A stretch of DNA of 61,134 nucleotides from Sulfuritalea sp. (GTDB lineage: Bacteria; Pseudomonadota; Gammaproteobacteria; Burkholderiales; Rhodocyclaceae). The notes below the pieces were generated by a model. It was not told the origin of the DNA. It ran no database searches and was given only the letters and a program-made list of their open reading frames with translations. The position numbers and the translations under genes are program-made. Location: NCBI GenBank assembly GCA_016712985.1, contig JADJQA010000033.1, positions 1 to 61,134 of the forward strand. The letters run 5' to 3'. Of this stretch, positions 49,103 through 59,074 are shown piece after piece (position 1 is the stretch's first letter; each line of letters begins with the position of its first letter).

Positions 49103-50095
49103 TGAACCTGCTTTGGCTCCAATCAGGCGGCTGCGGCGGTTGCACCCTGTCGTGGCTGGGCAGCGAACACGGGTCGTTGTTCCGCGTGCTGGCGGACGAA
49201 GGCATTGAACTGCTCTGGCATCCCAGCGTTTCCGGAGGCGGGGGTGGACGAAGCGCGCGACCTGATCGACCAATGCGTTTCCGGCGCTACCGCGGTGGAT
49301 GTGCTGTGCATCGAAGGCTCGCTGCTGCGGGGACCGCGCGGCACGGGCGGCTTTCATCGCTTCGGCGGCGGCGCCAAGCCGATGATCGAGTGGGTGCGGC
49401 AGATCGCCGCTCGCGCAAGGCACGTGGTCGCCATCGGCAGTTGTTCCTCCTGGGGCGGCATCACGGCCGCTGGCATCAACCCGACCGATGCCTGCGGCCT
49501 GCAGTACGACGGCGAGGCTGGCGGCGGCCTGCTCGGGCCGGACTTCCGCGATCCCGGCGGTCTGCCGGTGATCAATGTCGCCGGCTGTCCGCCCCATCCC
49601 GACTGGATTACCGAAACCCTGGCGGCGCTGGCGCACGGCAGCCTGCGCGCCGAGCACCTCGACGACTACGGGCGCCCGCGGTTTTTCGCCGATCAACTGG
49701 TGCATCACGGCTGCCCGCGCAACGAGTATTACGAATTCAAGGCCAGCGCACACAAACCCTCGGACCAGGGATGCCTGATGGAGCAGCTCGGCTGCAAGGG
49801 CACGCAGGCGCATGCCGACTGCAATCAGCGCCTGTGGAATGGCGAAGGATCGTGCCTGCGCGGCGGTTACGCCTGCATCCGTTGCACCGATCCCGGCTTC
49901 GAGGAACCGGGCCACGCGTTTTCCACGACGCCGAAGATCGCCGGGATTCCCCTGGGCCTGCCTTCCGACATGCCAAAGGCATGGTTCATCGCGCTGGCGG
50001 CGCTCTCCAAGTCGGCGACACCGGCGCGGGTGCGCGAGAACGCGACGGCCGATCACATGCTGCGTGCGCCTTCGGTCAAGCGCACCAAAAAATGA
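49099..50095 (+). CDS. hoxB: Regulatory (H2-sensing) hydrogenase small subunit (one frameshift)
   Basis: The product begins MMNLLWLQSGGCGGCTLSWL with the proximal cluster cysteines and has no Tat signal, as expected for a cytoplasmic H2 sensor (group 2b, HoxB/HupU). Later cluster segments include CLMEQLGCKGTQAHADCNQR and GGYACIRCTDPGFEEPGH. The frame breaks near 49230-49240: one extra G after SVS separates LLWHPSVS from EAGVDEARDLIDQC. Corrected length is about 331 residues, normal for the family. ATG 49099 follows cggagg and overlaps the hoxA stop. Confidence 0.9.
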
Positions 50096-50098
50096 GTA

Positions 50099-50203
50099 CC
50101 CCCCCGAAAACGCCACTTCGCTGCGTTCTCCCCCCAGGGGGCCAGGTGCTTTGCATGCCTGGGATTCCCCTTCGGCGGCAGGCAACACTTGGGACGGCCC
50201 GGC
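50099..50203 (+). repeat. G+C-rich dispersed repeat between hoxB and hoxC
   Basis: The spacer contains cttcgctgcgttctcccccc, an aggggg counterpart, a loop region and the ending cttgggacggcccggcg. Repeats of this type, ending in a ttgggacggcccgg motif, are familiar to me from betaproteobacterial intergenic regions, but only this copy is in the window. It separates genes that normally abut and supplies the sequence just before the hoxC start. Confidence 0.5.
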
Positions 50204-51658
50204 GTGTCTCCTGAGAGTACTCGACGCATCGTCGGCCCCTTCAACCGTGTCGAAGGCGATCTCGAAATCACCCTCGACATCGCCGAAGGGCGCATCGCGG
50301 CGGCCTACGTCAATTCGCCGCTGTATCGTGGCTTCGAGCAGATCCTGCAGGGCAAGATGCCGGCCGATGCGCTGGTGCTGGTGCCGCGCATCTGCGGTAT
50401 TTGTTCGGTCGCCCAATCGGCCGCATCGGCTCTCGCGCTGGCAGACGCGGCGGGCATCGAGCCGCCGAAGAACGGCCGGCTGGCGGCCAACCTGACGCTG
50501 GCCACCGAGAACCTGGCCGACCACCTGACGCACTTCTACCTGTTCTTCATGCCTGACTTCGCTCGCGCCGACTATGCGGGTCGCCCCTGGCACGCGGCGA
50601 CGGTCGAGCGCTTTCGCGCCACGGTGGGCAGCGCGCCGAACCAGGTTCTGCCGGCACGGGCCCGCTTCATGCAGATGATGGGGCTGCTGGCGGGCAAATG
50701 GCCGCATACGCTGGCGGTGCAGCCGGGCGGCTCGACGCGGCCCTTGCAGAGTTCGGAGATCTTTCGCCTGCACCGAACCCTGCGTGAATTTCGCGAATTC
50801 CTCGAGACCGTCACGTTCGGCGCAAGGCTCGACGAAGTCGCCGTGATCGCCGGTCGCGCCCAACTGGATGTTTGGCGGGCACGGCCTGGCGGCGGCGATT
50901 TGCGGGCATTTCTGGCCATCGCCGAGGATCTCGATCTGTGGCATCTGGGGCGTGGCACGGATCGCTTCATGAGCTACGGCTGCTACCGCGAAGAGGATCG
51001 GCGGCTCTTCCCGGCGGGGCTGTGGCATGGGGCAGCCTCCGCGCTCGACATCGCGGCGATCGACGAGGACATCACCCACGCGTGGTATGCCGCCGCCGGC
51101 CTGCCGCAGCATCCCGCGACGGGCAGCACCTTGCCGGTAGCGGAGAAGGACGGCGCCTATTCCTGGTGCAAGGCGCCACGCCTGGCCGGGCAGGTGGTGG
51201 AAACCGGCGCACTGGCGCGCCAGGTGGTGGCCGGCCACCCGCTGGCGCGCGACATGATTGAAGGCCATGGCGGCAGCGTAGCCGCCCGCGTCGTGGCGCG
51301 CTTGCTGGAACTGGCGCTGGTGCTGCCGGCCATGGAACGCTGGCTGACTGAACTGTCGCCCGGCGAGCCCTGGTGCATCACCGCGCCAACCGCCGAGGAA
51401 ACCTTGGGCGTCGGGCTCATCGAAGCGGCTCGGGGATCGCTTGGCCACTGGATCACGGTGCGACGCGGCCGCATTCACAATTACCAGATCATCGCGCCGA
51501 CCACATGGAACTTTTCGCCGCGCGACGCCGCTGGCCAACCCGGTGCGCTGGAGCAGGCGCTGGCGGGGCTGCCGGCCAGTGCCACCAAGGCCTTGCCTGC
51601 GGCGATCCATCACGTGGTGCGCAGCTTCGATCCCTGCATGGTGTGTACGGTGCATTGA
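50204..51658 (+). CDS. hoxC: Regulatory (H2-sensing) hydrogenase large subunit
   Basis: The NiFe subunit of the H2 sensor. The 484-residue product has RVEGDLEITL, the first cysteine pair in PRICGICSVAQ (Cys64, Cys67) and ends exactly at FDPCMVCTVH, with no C-terminal extension. That is a hallmark of sensor hydrogenases, which need no maturation protease. The GTG at 50204 (VSPESTRRIVGPFNRVEG) is my preferred start; a TTG at 50189 would add five residues read from the upstream repeat. It binds H2 with HoxB and signals through HoxJ. Confidence 0.93.
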   Translation: MSPESTRRIVGPFNRVEGDLEITLDIAEGRIAAAYVNSPLYRGFEQILQGKMPADALVLVPRICGICSVAQSAASALALADAAGIEPPKNGRLAANLTLATENLADHLTHFYLFFMPDFARADYAGRPWHAATVERFRATVGSAPNQVLPARARFMQMMGLLAGKWPHTLAVQPGGSTRPLQSSEIFRLHRTLREFREFLETVTFGARLDEVAVIAGRAQLDVWRARPGGGDLRAFLAIAEDLDLWHLGRGTDRFMSYGCYREEDRRLFPAGLWHGAASALDIAAIDEDITHAWYAAAGLPQHPATGSTLPVAEKDGAYSWCKAPRLAGQVVETGALARQVVAGHPLARDMIEGHGGSVAARVVARLLELALVLPAMERWLTELSPGEPWCITAPTAEETLGVGLIEAARGSLGHWITVRRGRIHNYQIIAPTTWNFSPRDAAGQPGALEQALAGLPASATKALPAAIHHVVRSFDPCMVCTVH

Positions 51659-51762
51659 AAACAGGTCAAGACAACAAACCTTCCGCATCGGTGGCGTAAC
51701 CCATGACGACAACGACTCTGTGAACTTTTGCCAACCGCAATCTTGCGGTTCCTCCCGCCACA

Positions 51763-51933
51763 GCCTGGTAGCTCTCCGACCTCGGCGAATATCGCGGCAA
51801 ACAGGAGCTTTACATCCGGCAGTCGCCGCAAAGACTCAAGGCCCTGCGTGAGCATGCCCGCGATGGCAATGGCCGGGTGTCTCGCCTGCTGTGGCCCATA
51901 GGGAATCAAAGTCGGCACCTTGTATGGGATTGA
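51763..51933 (+). pseudogene. Fic-family protein relic, internally deleted
   Basis: After a TGG-TAG, the frame reads LSDLGEYRGKQELYIRQSPQ, RLKALREHA and then directly RDGNGRVSRLL, ending near LVWD at the TGA 51931-51933. The first part is the N-terminal region of Fic-family proteins; the second is the active-site stretch normally found over 100 residues later in HPFxDGNGRxxRLL. The intervening sequence, including the catalytic histidine, is gone. Nothing else is recognised in 51659-51762 or 51934-52029. Confidence 0.6.
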
Positions 51934-52029
51934 CGGGCGTGCACAGGTCAAGGATACTTTGCCGGTGCGGTTGAATATCCAGTCCCTCCTTAGTTCCTGC
52001 CCTGTCGGCCGCCGTGCGCGCTCCTTGCG

Positions 52030-53485
52030 ATGCCCGCGCCTGAGGCCGCGCCGGGCAGTTTCCTTGATCGTCTTCGCATCATGAACCACTCCCTTCTCGC
52101 GGGTCTCTTCGAACTGATTGATCTGGCGGAACTGGTTCCCGCTTCGCACGCCGCCTACCGGCCGCTGGTGAGGGATGGCCTGCTGTATTTCCTCGAAGGA
52201 CTGGAACCCGCGCGACTCGATGCGATTGTCGCCGAACAGCTCGCCTTGCCGCCCGTGATCCGGTCCGCCCTGCGTCTGGTGGTCCTGTTCAGGCGCTGTC
52301 CGACGCTGCACAAGCTGGGCCAGGTCGTCGCCCACGACCGGCGGCTGGATCCGGAACTCCGCGAACGACTCCAGGAACTCGAATCGACCGGGTCGCCCAC
52401 TCCGATCGGCGATCTCGACATTGCGCTGCGGCGCGAACTCGGCGCTGTCGCGAATCTCGAGATCGGTGTCTGGCGCGAGTCGGTGACGGCCAGGCCGCAG
52501 CGCGGCGTACTGAAAATCCTGCGCGAGGGAATTGTCGACAAGCTGCACGAGGAGCTGGCGATTTTTGCCGAGATCGGTTCATACCTCGAGGAACGCCGCC
52601 TGCATTACGGGCTGCCCGAGTTCGACTACGCCGGCGCGCTGGACAGCGTTTCCCGGCTGCTGGCCAACGAGGTGCGCCTCGACCACGAGCAGCGCAACCT
52701 TGACGTGGCGGGGCGCTTCTATGCCGGCTCGCCGGCCGTCCTGGTGCCCCGGTTGTTTCCGTTCTGCACCGACAGCATCACGGCAATGGAGCGCGTCGAT
52801 GGCGTCAAGGTCACCGAATCGGGACTGACACCGGCGGGCCGCCGACGGATCGCGGAAACCCTCGCCGGCGCCTTGCTGGCGAAGCCGCTGTGGTCGCGTG
52901 CGGAAACCGGGGTGGTGTTCCACGCCGACCCGCACGCCGGCAATCTTCACGTGACACAGGACGGTCGCGTCGCAATCCTCGACTGGGCGCTGGTCGCGGA
53001 GATCGACAAGCGCCAGCGGGAAGCGGCGATACAGATCATCGTCGGCGCCGTCACGCTCGATGTCGAGAGAATCTGCCGGGCGCTGGAGGAACTCGGCGAG
53101 CCGCTCGATCCCGAGGGGATCAAGCAGGCGGTTTCGGCCGCCGTGGAGCAGGTCCGCCGCGGCAAATTTCCCGGCATCGGATGGCTTACCGCGCTGCTCG
53201 ACCAGTTGGCGGCGGGCCGCATGCTGCGCTTTCCCGAGGCGGTGATCCTGTTCAGGAAAGCCCTGCTGACCCTTTCAGGCGTCATCGCCGACGTTTCCGG
53301 ACGCGCCGTCGATCGATTCCGTGGTCATGCTGTCGGGATGGTTTGATTTTCTCGGCGGACTGCCCTACCGGCCGACGGCGGCCGTCGACTCGCGCAGCCA
53401 TGGCGCGCACCTGTCGAACGTCGACCTCTTCGGTCTGTGGGCCGGCCTGCCGGCGACCGCGGCCCGCTTCTGGACCGGACGCTAG
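52030..53485 (+). CDS. AarF/ABC1/UbiB-like kinase-fold protein (C-terminal frameshift)
   Basis: An ABC1-family protein of about 485 residues with the atypical kinase motifs DKLHEELAIFAEIGSYLEER, ITAMERVDGVKVTE, VFHADPHAGNLHV and VAILDWALV. Family members act in quinone biosynthesis or lipid-related processes; the substrate here is unknown. Near 53300 the frame shifts: DVSGRAVD continues in another frame as DSVVMLSGWFDFLGGLPYRP, VDSRSHGAHLSNVDLFGLWA and ends at 53485. ATG 52030 is used, though ATG 52081 is possible. It interrupts the hoxBC-hoxJ order. Confidence 0.8.
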
Positions 53486-53513
53486 CACGCCTTTCCGGCG
53501 TTCGGAACACTGC

Positions 53514-53831
53514 TCATTGCAGCGCGTCGGGCAGGTTCAGGTTGATCACCAGTACGCGGCTTCCGAGCATCACGATGCTGCCCGCGGTGCGATCGTTGCC
53601 GGTGTCGCTGTACTCGAAGCCATACACGCGACGGAGGCGCGAAACGCCATCGTCATCGCGAGCCAGGCCGACCCGCTGGATGGCGACGGTGTCATCGAGC
53701 AGCAGCAGGCGCTCCGAGTTGCAGGCGGATTTGGCCGCCGCCACCGCCATCTCGCGTGCCTTGAGGCTGTCGAGCCACAGCCAGGGGATGGCGCCAAGCA
53801 GCAGAAGCCCGAGGAGGTCAAGCAGGTCCAT
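53514..53831 (-). CDS. DUF3301-like small protein
   Basis: A 105-residue protein starting MDLLDLLGLLLLGAIPWLWL (one N-terminal membrane or signal-anchor helix), followed by LKAREMAVAAAKSACNSERL, VAIQRVGLARDDDGVSRLRR and YGFEYSDTGNDRTAGSIVML. I recognise the DUF3301 pattern; the function is unknown. It reads opposite to the surrounding hox genes and is preceded by a short uncertain gene on the same strand. Confidence 0.75.
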   Translation of the reverse strand: MDLLDLLGLLLLGAIPWLWLDSLKAREMAVAAAKSACNSERLLLLDDTVAIQRVGLARDDDGVSRLRRVYGFEYSDTGNDRTAGSIVMLGSRVLVINLNLPDALQ

Positions 53832-53839
53832 GGGCGGAG

Positions 53840-54087
53840 CCTACCCGAAATCCCCGGTCCGGTCCCCGGACCAAACCAGTCTCGTGTCGATCCGTTGCTG
53901 CTTGAGCCGGGCGTAATGGACCGGCGCCACGATGACCCTCCGGTTGCCCGAAGTCGGCTTCCATGACCGGCATGGCCAGTGGCAGTTTCCGGGATTGCGC
54001 GGCGAGGAGCCAGGACGCTTGCCGGATGCGGTCGCCGCGCAGCGCAAGAATGCTGGTCACGTACGCCAAGGGTAGGGTACATTTCAA
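53840..54087 (-). CDS. Small protein of unknown function, probably frameshifted
   Basis: The first part reads MKCTLPLAYVTSILALRGDR, IRQASWLLAAQSRKLPLAMP and VMEADFGQ. After a one-base shift near 53940 it continues NRRVIVAPVHYARLKQQRID-TRLVWSGDRTGDFG with a stop at about 53840. Coding-like codons span the break. I do not recognise the family; its start overlaps the hoxJ promoter region on the other strand. Confidence 0.35.
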
Positions 54088-54089
54088 CG

Positions 54090-55484
54090 ATGAAAGAAAA
54101 GTCCACTTCCGGTTCCGCGACCTCGCAGGGCGGCACGGTCGGCGAACCGCGTTCGGCGCTGACCGTCGAAATGCTGGCAGCCGCCGCCGGGGCGTCGGCC
54201 GAGGACGGCATCTGGCTCGACGTGATTCGCAAGATGGACGAGGTCTATAACGACCTGCTCCAGTATGAGGTCGCGCTGGAAGAGAAGAACGCCAGGCTGG
54301 AGGATACCCAACAGTTCATTTCTTCGGTGCTGACCTCGATGTCGGATCTCCTGATCGTCTGCAGCCGCGCCGGCGTGATCGAAAGCGTCAACGACGCGCT
54401 GGCTTCGCTGCTGGGCGTCGATGCCGCTGCGCTGCACGGGCGGACCGTGTTCGATCTGTTCGCCGACGAGGAGTCGCGCCAGCGCGCCGGACGCCTGTTC
54501 GCCGACCCGAGCAGCCACGCCGTCGAGGATGTCGAGATACAGTTGAAGGCCGCCAACGGCAGCGCGATTCCGGTTTCGCTGAACTGCACGCCACGCTACA
54601 ACAGCGTGGGCAAGATGCTCGGCCTGGTCATCACCGGCCGCCCGGTGGGCGAACTGCGGCGCGCCTATCAGGCGCTGCGCCGTGCCCACGAGGACCTCAA
54701 GACCACCCAGCAGCAACTCGTGCATTCGGAAAGATGGCTTCGCTGGGCCGCCTGGTGGCCGGCGTGGCGCACGAACTGAACAATCCCATCAGCTTCGTCA
54801 CGGCAATGCCGTGGCGCTCAAGCGCTATGCCGAGCGGCTGACGCGTTACCTTGGCGCGATCCACCGCGAGATGCCACGCTGGAGCAGCGCGAGACCCTGC
54901 GTGGCGAGCTGCGCATCGATCGCCTGCTGGACGACTTGCCGTCACTGATCGACGGCACGGTGGAAGGCGCCGAGCGCACCCGCGACATTGTCGATGCGCT
55001 GAAGCGCTTTTCGGCGACTGACCGCGACGAGCGGCGCGCCTTCGATCTGGTCGACGTGATCGAACGCGCCGTACAGTGGGTGTGCAAGGCCGCCGACGAC
55101 AAGTTCGAGGTGAAGCTGGGCCTGCCGCCTTCGATCGAAGTGATCGGTTCGCCCGGCCAGATACAGCAAGTGGTCATGAACCTCGTGCAGAACGCCGCCG
55201 ACGCCACCGAGAATGCGCGCGAGCGTCGGCTCGACATATCGGGCGGCGTCGAAGATGCAGAAGCCTTGATCGAGTTTCGCGACAGCGGCCCGGGCATCCC
55301 GGTCGCCAACATCGACAAGCTTTTCGATCCCTTCTTTACGACGAAGCCCGTGGGGCGCGGCACCGGCCTGGGGCTGGCGATCAGCTATGGGATTGTCGAA
55401 CGCCATGGTGGCACGCTGAAGGCGAGCAATCATCCGCAGGGCGGGGCGCTGTTCAGCCTGCGTTTGCCGCGGGCGCCGCGATGA
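54090..55484 (+). CDS. hoxJ: Sensor histidine kinase HoxJ (several frameshifts)
   Basis: The soluble kinase that links the HoxBC sensor to HoxA. The product has an N-terminal region with coiled coil (EVYNDLLQYEVALEEKNARL), a PAS domain (DLLIVCSRAGVIESVNDALA), the phosphorylation site in GRLVAGVAHELNNPISF, and an ATPase domain (LVQNAADATENAR, FRDSGPGIPVANIDKLFDPF, GRGTGLGLAISYGIVERHGG). No membrane segment is present, as expected. Breaks near 54737, 54803 and 54880 each need one base; conserved sequence continues across them. ATG 54090 begins MKEKSTSGSATSQGG. Confidence 0.88.
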
Positions 55485-55491
55485 CCCCGCA

Positions 55492-56679
55492 ATGACGGCA
55501 GGAATCGATCCGGGTTGCGTCAGGCTGCGGCTGAGCATCGACAACGGACGGGTGGCCGATGTCAGTGTCGCCAGCGAGCGTCCTGCCGTTGCACAAGCTC
55601 TGCGTGGTCGTCCGGCAGATGCAGCGGTGCAGTTGGTGCCCCTGCTGTTCGCCTTGTGCGGCAAGGCCCAGGGGCGTGCCGCGACGCTGGCGCTGGACGC
55701 GGCCCGTGGCACGGAGTATCCGGCGTATCTCGATCTCGCGACCCGGCAGGAAGCCCTGCGCGAGCACCTCTGGCGCTGGCTGCTCGACCTCCCACCACTG
55801 CTCGGCGAGACCGCCATGCGCGACGAGTTTGTCGCGGCGACGCGCTGGATAGCCGGCGGACAGCGCGACGAATTGGGCGCGTTGCTGGCCGGCTCGCGAA
55901 TCTCGACGCTACATCGCCGGTTGCTCGAAGTTGAGGACGCAAGCGACCTTGAACCCCGCCTGTTGCCTGCGCTCGACGCCCGGACCTCGCTGGCCGCGTG
56001 GCCGCGCCTTGACGCTGGTTTCTGCCGCCTGCCGCATTGGCAGGGGGCAGCCGCCGAGACCGGCGCCGTCGCCAGGCAGGGGGGCAGGAGGCGAGCCACG
56101 GCTTCGGCGTTTTCCGCACGCTGGCTGGCACGACTTGAAGAACTGCGCGACTGGGCGGCAGGTATCGAGCGAGTCGGCGCCGGGGGTACTGCGAGCGCGG
56201 CGCAGGTGGCGCCGGGAATAGGCCGCGCACTGGTCGAAACCGCGCGCGGTCTGTTGATGCACGAGATCGTGCTCGACGGCGACCGCATCGCCGACTACCT
56301 GATCGTCGCGCCCACCGAATGGAACTTCCATCCGCAAGGCCCGCTCGCCGGTTGGCTCGCCGGTCGCGATGCCACGGACCGTGACGCCTTGCACGGCTTT
56401 GCCGCCCGCGCGGTAGCGGCGCTCGATCCCTGCGTGCTCTGGGAACTGGAGGCCAAGCGCCTGGAAGTGCGTCATGACGTTGGCGAAACACACGCTGAGC
56501 ACGTCATTCCGGCGAAGCGGATCAGAGAGAGCGTCGCTTTCGCGGGACGACGATCGCCGGGGCGGCGTGCGACTCATGGCGCGGAATGTCTTACGGGCTG
56601 CGCGGTGGTAAGGCTCAGCGCCACGGCTTCGGCGACCCTGATGCCGTCGACCGCCGCCGAAAGGATCCCCCCAGCATAG
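55492..56679 (+). CDS. hupK: HupK/HoxV-like hydrogenase assembly protein
   Basis: A diverged large-subunit-like scaffold that assists assembly of the NiFe cofactor. Residues about 210-330 resemble the end of a large subunit (ARGLLMHEIVLDGDRIADYL, VAPTEWNFHPQGPLAGWLAG), but the terminal motif is LDPCVLWELE instead of DPCxxCxxH, and the N-terminal CxxC pair is absent, as in HupK. After EVRHDVGETHA the frame enters a REP-like sequence (about 56502-56565), so the last 60 or so residues are unlikely to be native; it overlaps the convergent gene's 3' end. Position after hoxJ fits a hydrogenase role. Confidence 0.78.
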   Translation: MTAGIDPGCVRLRLSIDNGRVADVSVASERPAVAQALRGRPADAAVQLVPLLFALCGKAQGRAATLALDAARGTEYPAYLDLATRQEALREHLWRWLLDLPPLLGETAMRDEFVAATRWIAGGQRDELGALLAGSRISTLHRRLLEVEDASDLEPRLLPALDARTSLAAWPRLDAGFCRLPHWQGAAAETGAVARQGGRRRATASAFSARWLARLEELRDWAAGIERVGAGGTASAAQVAPGIGRALVETARGLLMHEIVLDGDRIADYLIVAPTEWNFHPQGPLAGWLAGRDATDRDALHGFAARAVAALDPCVLWELEAKRLEVRHDVGETHAEHVIPAKRIRESVAFAGRRSPGRRATHGAECLTGCAVVRLSATASATLMPSTAAERIPPA

Positions 56680-58220
56680 CCGGCGCCCTCGCCGGCCGGA
56701 TACAGGCCGCGCGTGTTTAGGCTCTCGAAGTTCTCGTCGCGCGTGATGCGGATCGGTGACGAGGTGCGCGTCTCGACCCCGGTCAGCAGCGCATCCTCCA
56801 TCGCGAAACCGGCGATCTCTCTGCCGAAGGCCGGCAGCGACTCGCGCAGCGCGGCGACGACATAGTCGGGCAGGCAGCCCGCCAGATCGGTCGGATGCAC
56901 GCCGGGGGTATAGGACGGCAGCACCGAGCCAAGCGCGGTCGAGGGCCGGCCAGCGAGAAAGTCGCCGACCCGTTGCACCGGCGCGCTGTAGTTGCCGCCG
57001 CCGGCCTCGAAAGCCAGGCTTTCCCAGTGGCGCTGAAAGGCAATTCCAGCCAAAGGCGCGGCCAGCGGATCCCCAGCGCTTCCCGGAAAATCGGCCGGGG
57101 TGACGCCGACGACGATGGCGCTGTTGGCGTTGCGTTCATTGCGCGAATACTGGCTCATGCCGTTGGTGACTACCCGGCCCAGCTCCGAGGTCGCGGCCAC
57201 CACGGTGCCGCCCGGACACATGCAGAAACTGTAGGCCGAGCGGCCGTTCTTGCAGTGGTGCACCAGCTTGTAGTCGGCGGCGCCCAGCAACGGGTTGCCG
57301 GCATTCGGGCCGAAGCGGGCGCGGTCGATCAGCGACTGCGGATGTTCGATGCGCACACCGATCGAAAACGGCTTGGCTTCGACATGGACGCCGCGTTGGT
57401 GAAGCATCTGAAACGTATCGCGCGCGCTGTGGCCGACCGCCAGCACGATGTGCGTGGCGACCATGGTCTCGCCGCCGGCAAGGCGCAAACCGCGGACCTG
57501 GCCCTGCTCGATGGCGATATCGTCGACCCGGCTCTGAAAGCGCAGCTCACCGCCCAGGGACTCGATCTCGGCGCGCATGTTTTCCACCACGGTCACCAGC
57601 TTGAAGGTGCCGATGTGGGGCTTGCTGACGTAAAGAATCTCGGCAGGCGCACCGGCCTTGACGAATTCGGTCAGAACCTTGCGTCCGCGGAACTGCGGGT
57701 CCTTGATCTGGCTGTAAAGCTTGCCGTCGGAAAACGTGCCGGCGCCGCCTTCGCCGAACTGGACATTCGATTCCGGATCGAGCCGGCCCTTGCGCCACAG
57801 GCCCCAGGTGTCCTGGGTGCGCTGGCGCACCGACTTGCCGCGCTCCAGGATGATCGGGCGGAAGCCCATCTGCGCCAGCACCAGGCCGGCAAACAGCCCG
57901 CAGGGGCCGCTGCCGATCACCACCGGGCGCGGGGTCGGCGGGGTCGGCGGCGCACGGGTGACGAAGCGGTAGGCGGTGTCCGGCGTCGGCGTAACCTGTC
58001 TGTCGTTGCGCAGCCGTGCGAGCAAGGCCTTTTCGTCTTTCAGCTCGACATCCAGCGTGTAGATGAAGACGATCGCCGAGCGCTTGCGGGCATCGTGGCT
58101 GCGCCGAAAGATCGAATAGCCGACCAGTTCATGCTCCTCAATCCCCAGGCGTTGCAGGATTGAATCGTGGAGTTCGCGTTCGGTGTGATCGAGCGGGAGC
58201 TTGAGCTCGGTAAGTCGCAT
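56574..58220 (-). CDS. FAD-dependent dehydrogenase (COG2509-like)
   Basis: A 548-residue flavoprotein with an N-terminal small domain (MRLTELKLPLDHTERELHDS), a Rossmann motif RPVVIGSGPCGLFAGLVLAQ, NVQFGEGGAGTFSDGKLYSQ, the mid-region MVATHIVLAVGHSARDTFQM, FCMCPGGTVVAATSE and a C-terminal GLYPAGEGAGYAGGILSAAV. The family is widespread but its substrate is not defined. Length is typical. It is convergent with the hupK-like gene and not obviously part of the hydrogenase system. Confidence 0.85.
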   Translation of the reverse strand: MRLTELKLPLDHTERELHDSILQRLGIEEHELVGYSIFRRSHDARKRSAIVFIYTLDVELKDEKALLARLRNDRQVTPTPDTAYRFVTRAPPTPPTPRPVVIGSGPCGLFAGLVLAQMGFRPIILERGKSVRQRTQDTWGLWRKGRLDPESNVQFGEGGAGTFSDGKLYSQIKDPQFRGRKVLTEFVKAGAPAEILYVSKPHIGTFKLVTVVENMRAEIESLGGELRFQSRVDDIAIEQGQVRGLRLAGGETMVATHIVLAVGHSARDTFQMLHQRGVHVEAKPFSIGVRIEHPQSLIDRARFGPNAGNPLLGAADYKLVHHCKNGRSAYSFCMCPGGTVVAATSELGRVVTNGMSQYSRNERNANSAIVVGVTPADFPGSAGDPLAAPLAGIAFQRHWESLAFEAGGGNYSAPVQRVGDFLAGRPSTALGSVLPSYTPGVHPTDLAGCLPDYVVAALRESLPAFGREIAGFAMEDALLTGVETRTSSPIRITRDENFESLNTRGLYPAGEGAGYAGGILSAAVDGIRVAEAVALSLTTAQPVRHSAP

Positions 58221-58809
58221 GAACCTGTCGCCGCAGCCGGTGGCCGAAAGGCGGCCATTCTACTTTCACCGACGGAGGATCGCGGGAACCGCGATAGGCC
58301 TGTTGGACCAGGCGCGCCCGATGCTGACTGGCCTGGCCGACGTTTTTGAGGATGGTCCGGAAGCGGCTGACTGGTCGATCGGCCAGTTGCGCGCCCAGTC
58401 GCAAATTCACCGGTTGGCGATTCATTTGATGGCTCCCATGCCGCCATCGCGGGATACCCGACCCTGACGCGCGACCCACGGTGCCGAGACGCCCATTTTT
58501 TTGGCTGACCCTCGTTGCGGCGGAGCTCTGATCCAAAGGGTAGCGTTTTGTTCAGGTGGCGGGCCGCTGACGGCCATCAGGAGACATCAACGACGAACAA
58601 ATTCCCTGTCTCTGAGCATCGGCTCAAGGCAGGCCAGCGGCGATCCGCACAATCATGCAGAAACACATCATCGGCCATATGAGCGCGAGTATGGTTCCTG
58701 ACACTCGTGATCAATCCGGCTCTTGGAAAAGCCCATGCCACTGCCCCCCCTACATCTCTGGTGTGCAATCGCGAGTTCCCTCCGCTTCTTGGTTGATCGG
58801 TAAGCCGCC
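58221..58809. other. Intergenic stretch without a recognised gene
   Basis: About 590 bases. Short frames on both strands (up to 130 codons) carry no motif and have unconvincing codon use. No REP unit, tRNA or clear terminator is seen. The piece from about 58590 to 58700 may be a relic of a lost gene, but I cannot identify it. Confidence 0.4.
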
Positions 58810-59058
58810 ATGCTCCAGGCACACATTCGCGAGGCAGTCGATGCTGATCTTCAGGCGATCTCGGACCTTGCCATGTCTTCATTTGGCACTTCGGAAGGGC
58901 CGGAAATCGTTCAACTGATTGGTGAGTTGTTGGTCGATGTGACCGCGCAGCCCGTACTGTCGCTGGTTGCAACCGTCCTGGCAGGGTCGTCAGGCACGTT
59001 CTTTTCAGCAAAGTCGGACTCGAGATCCCCCGCCAGCAGGTATTTGCCGCCCGCTAAG
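58810..59058 (+). pseudogene. GNAT acetyltransferase, truncated and frameshifted
   Basis: The start MLQAHIREAVDADLQAISDL, AMSSFGTSEGPEIVQLIGEL and LVDVTAQPVLSLVA is the first part of a GNAT-type N-acetyltransferase. After an indel near 58980 another frame continues HVLFSKVGLEIPRQQVFAAR and stops at about 59058, before the acetyl-CoA-binding motif. About half the domain is missing, so it is not expected to be active. Confidence 0.6.
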
Positions 59059-59074
59059 CCTCACCTGAGTTTGG

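Noticed and set aside
56895..58163. 422-codon plus-strand frame over the FAD-dehydrogenase gene
   Set aside because: Composition typical of a shadow frame, and the opposite strand has clear flavoprotein motifs.
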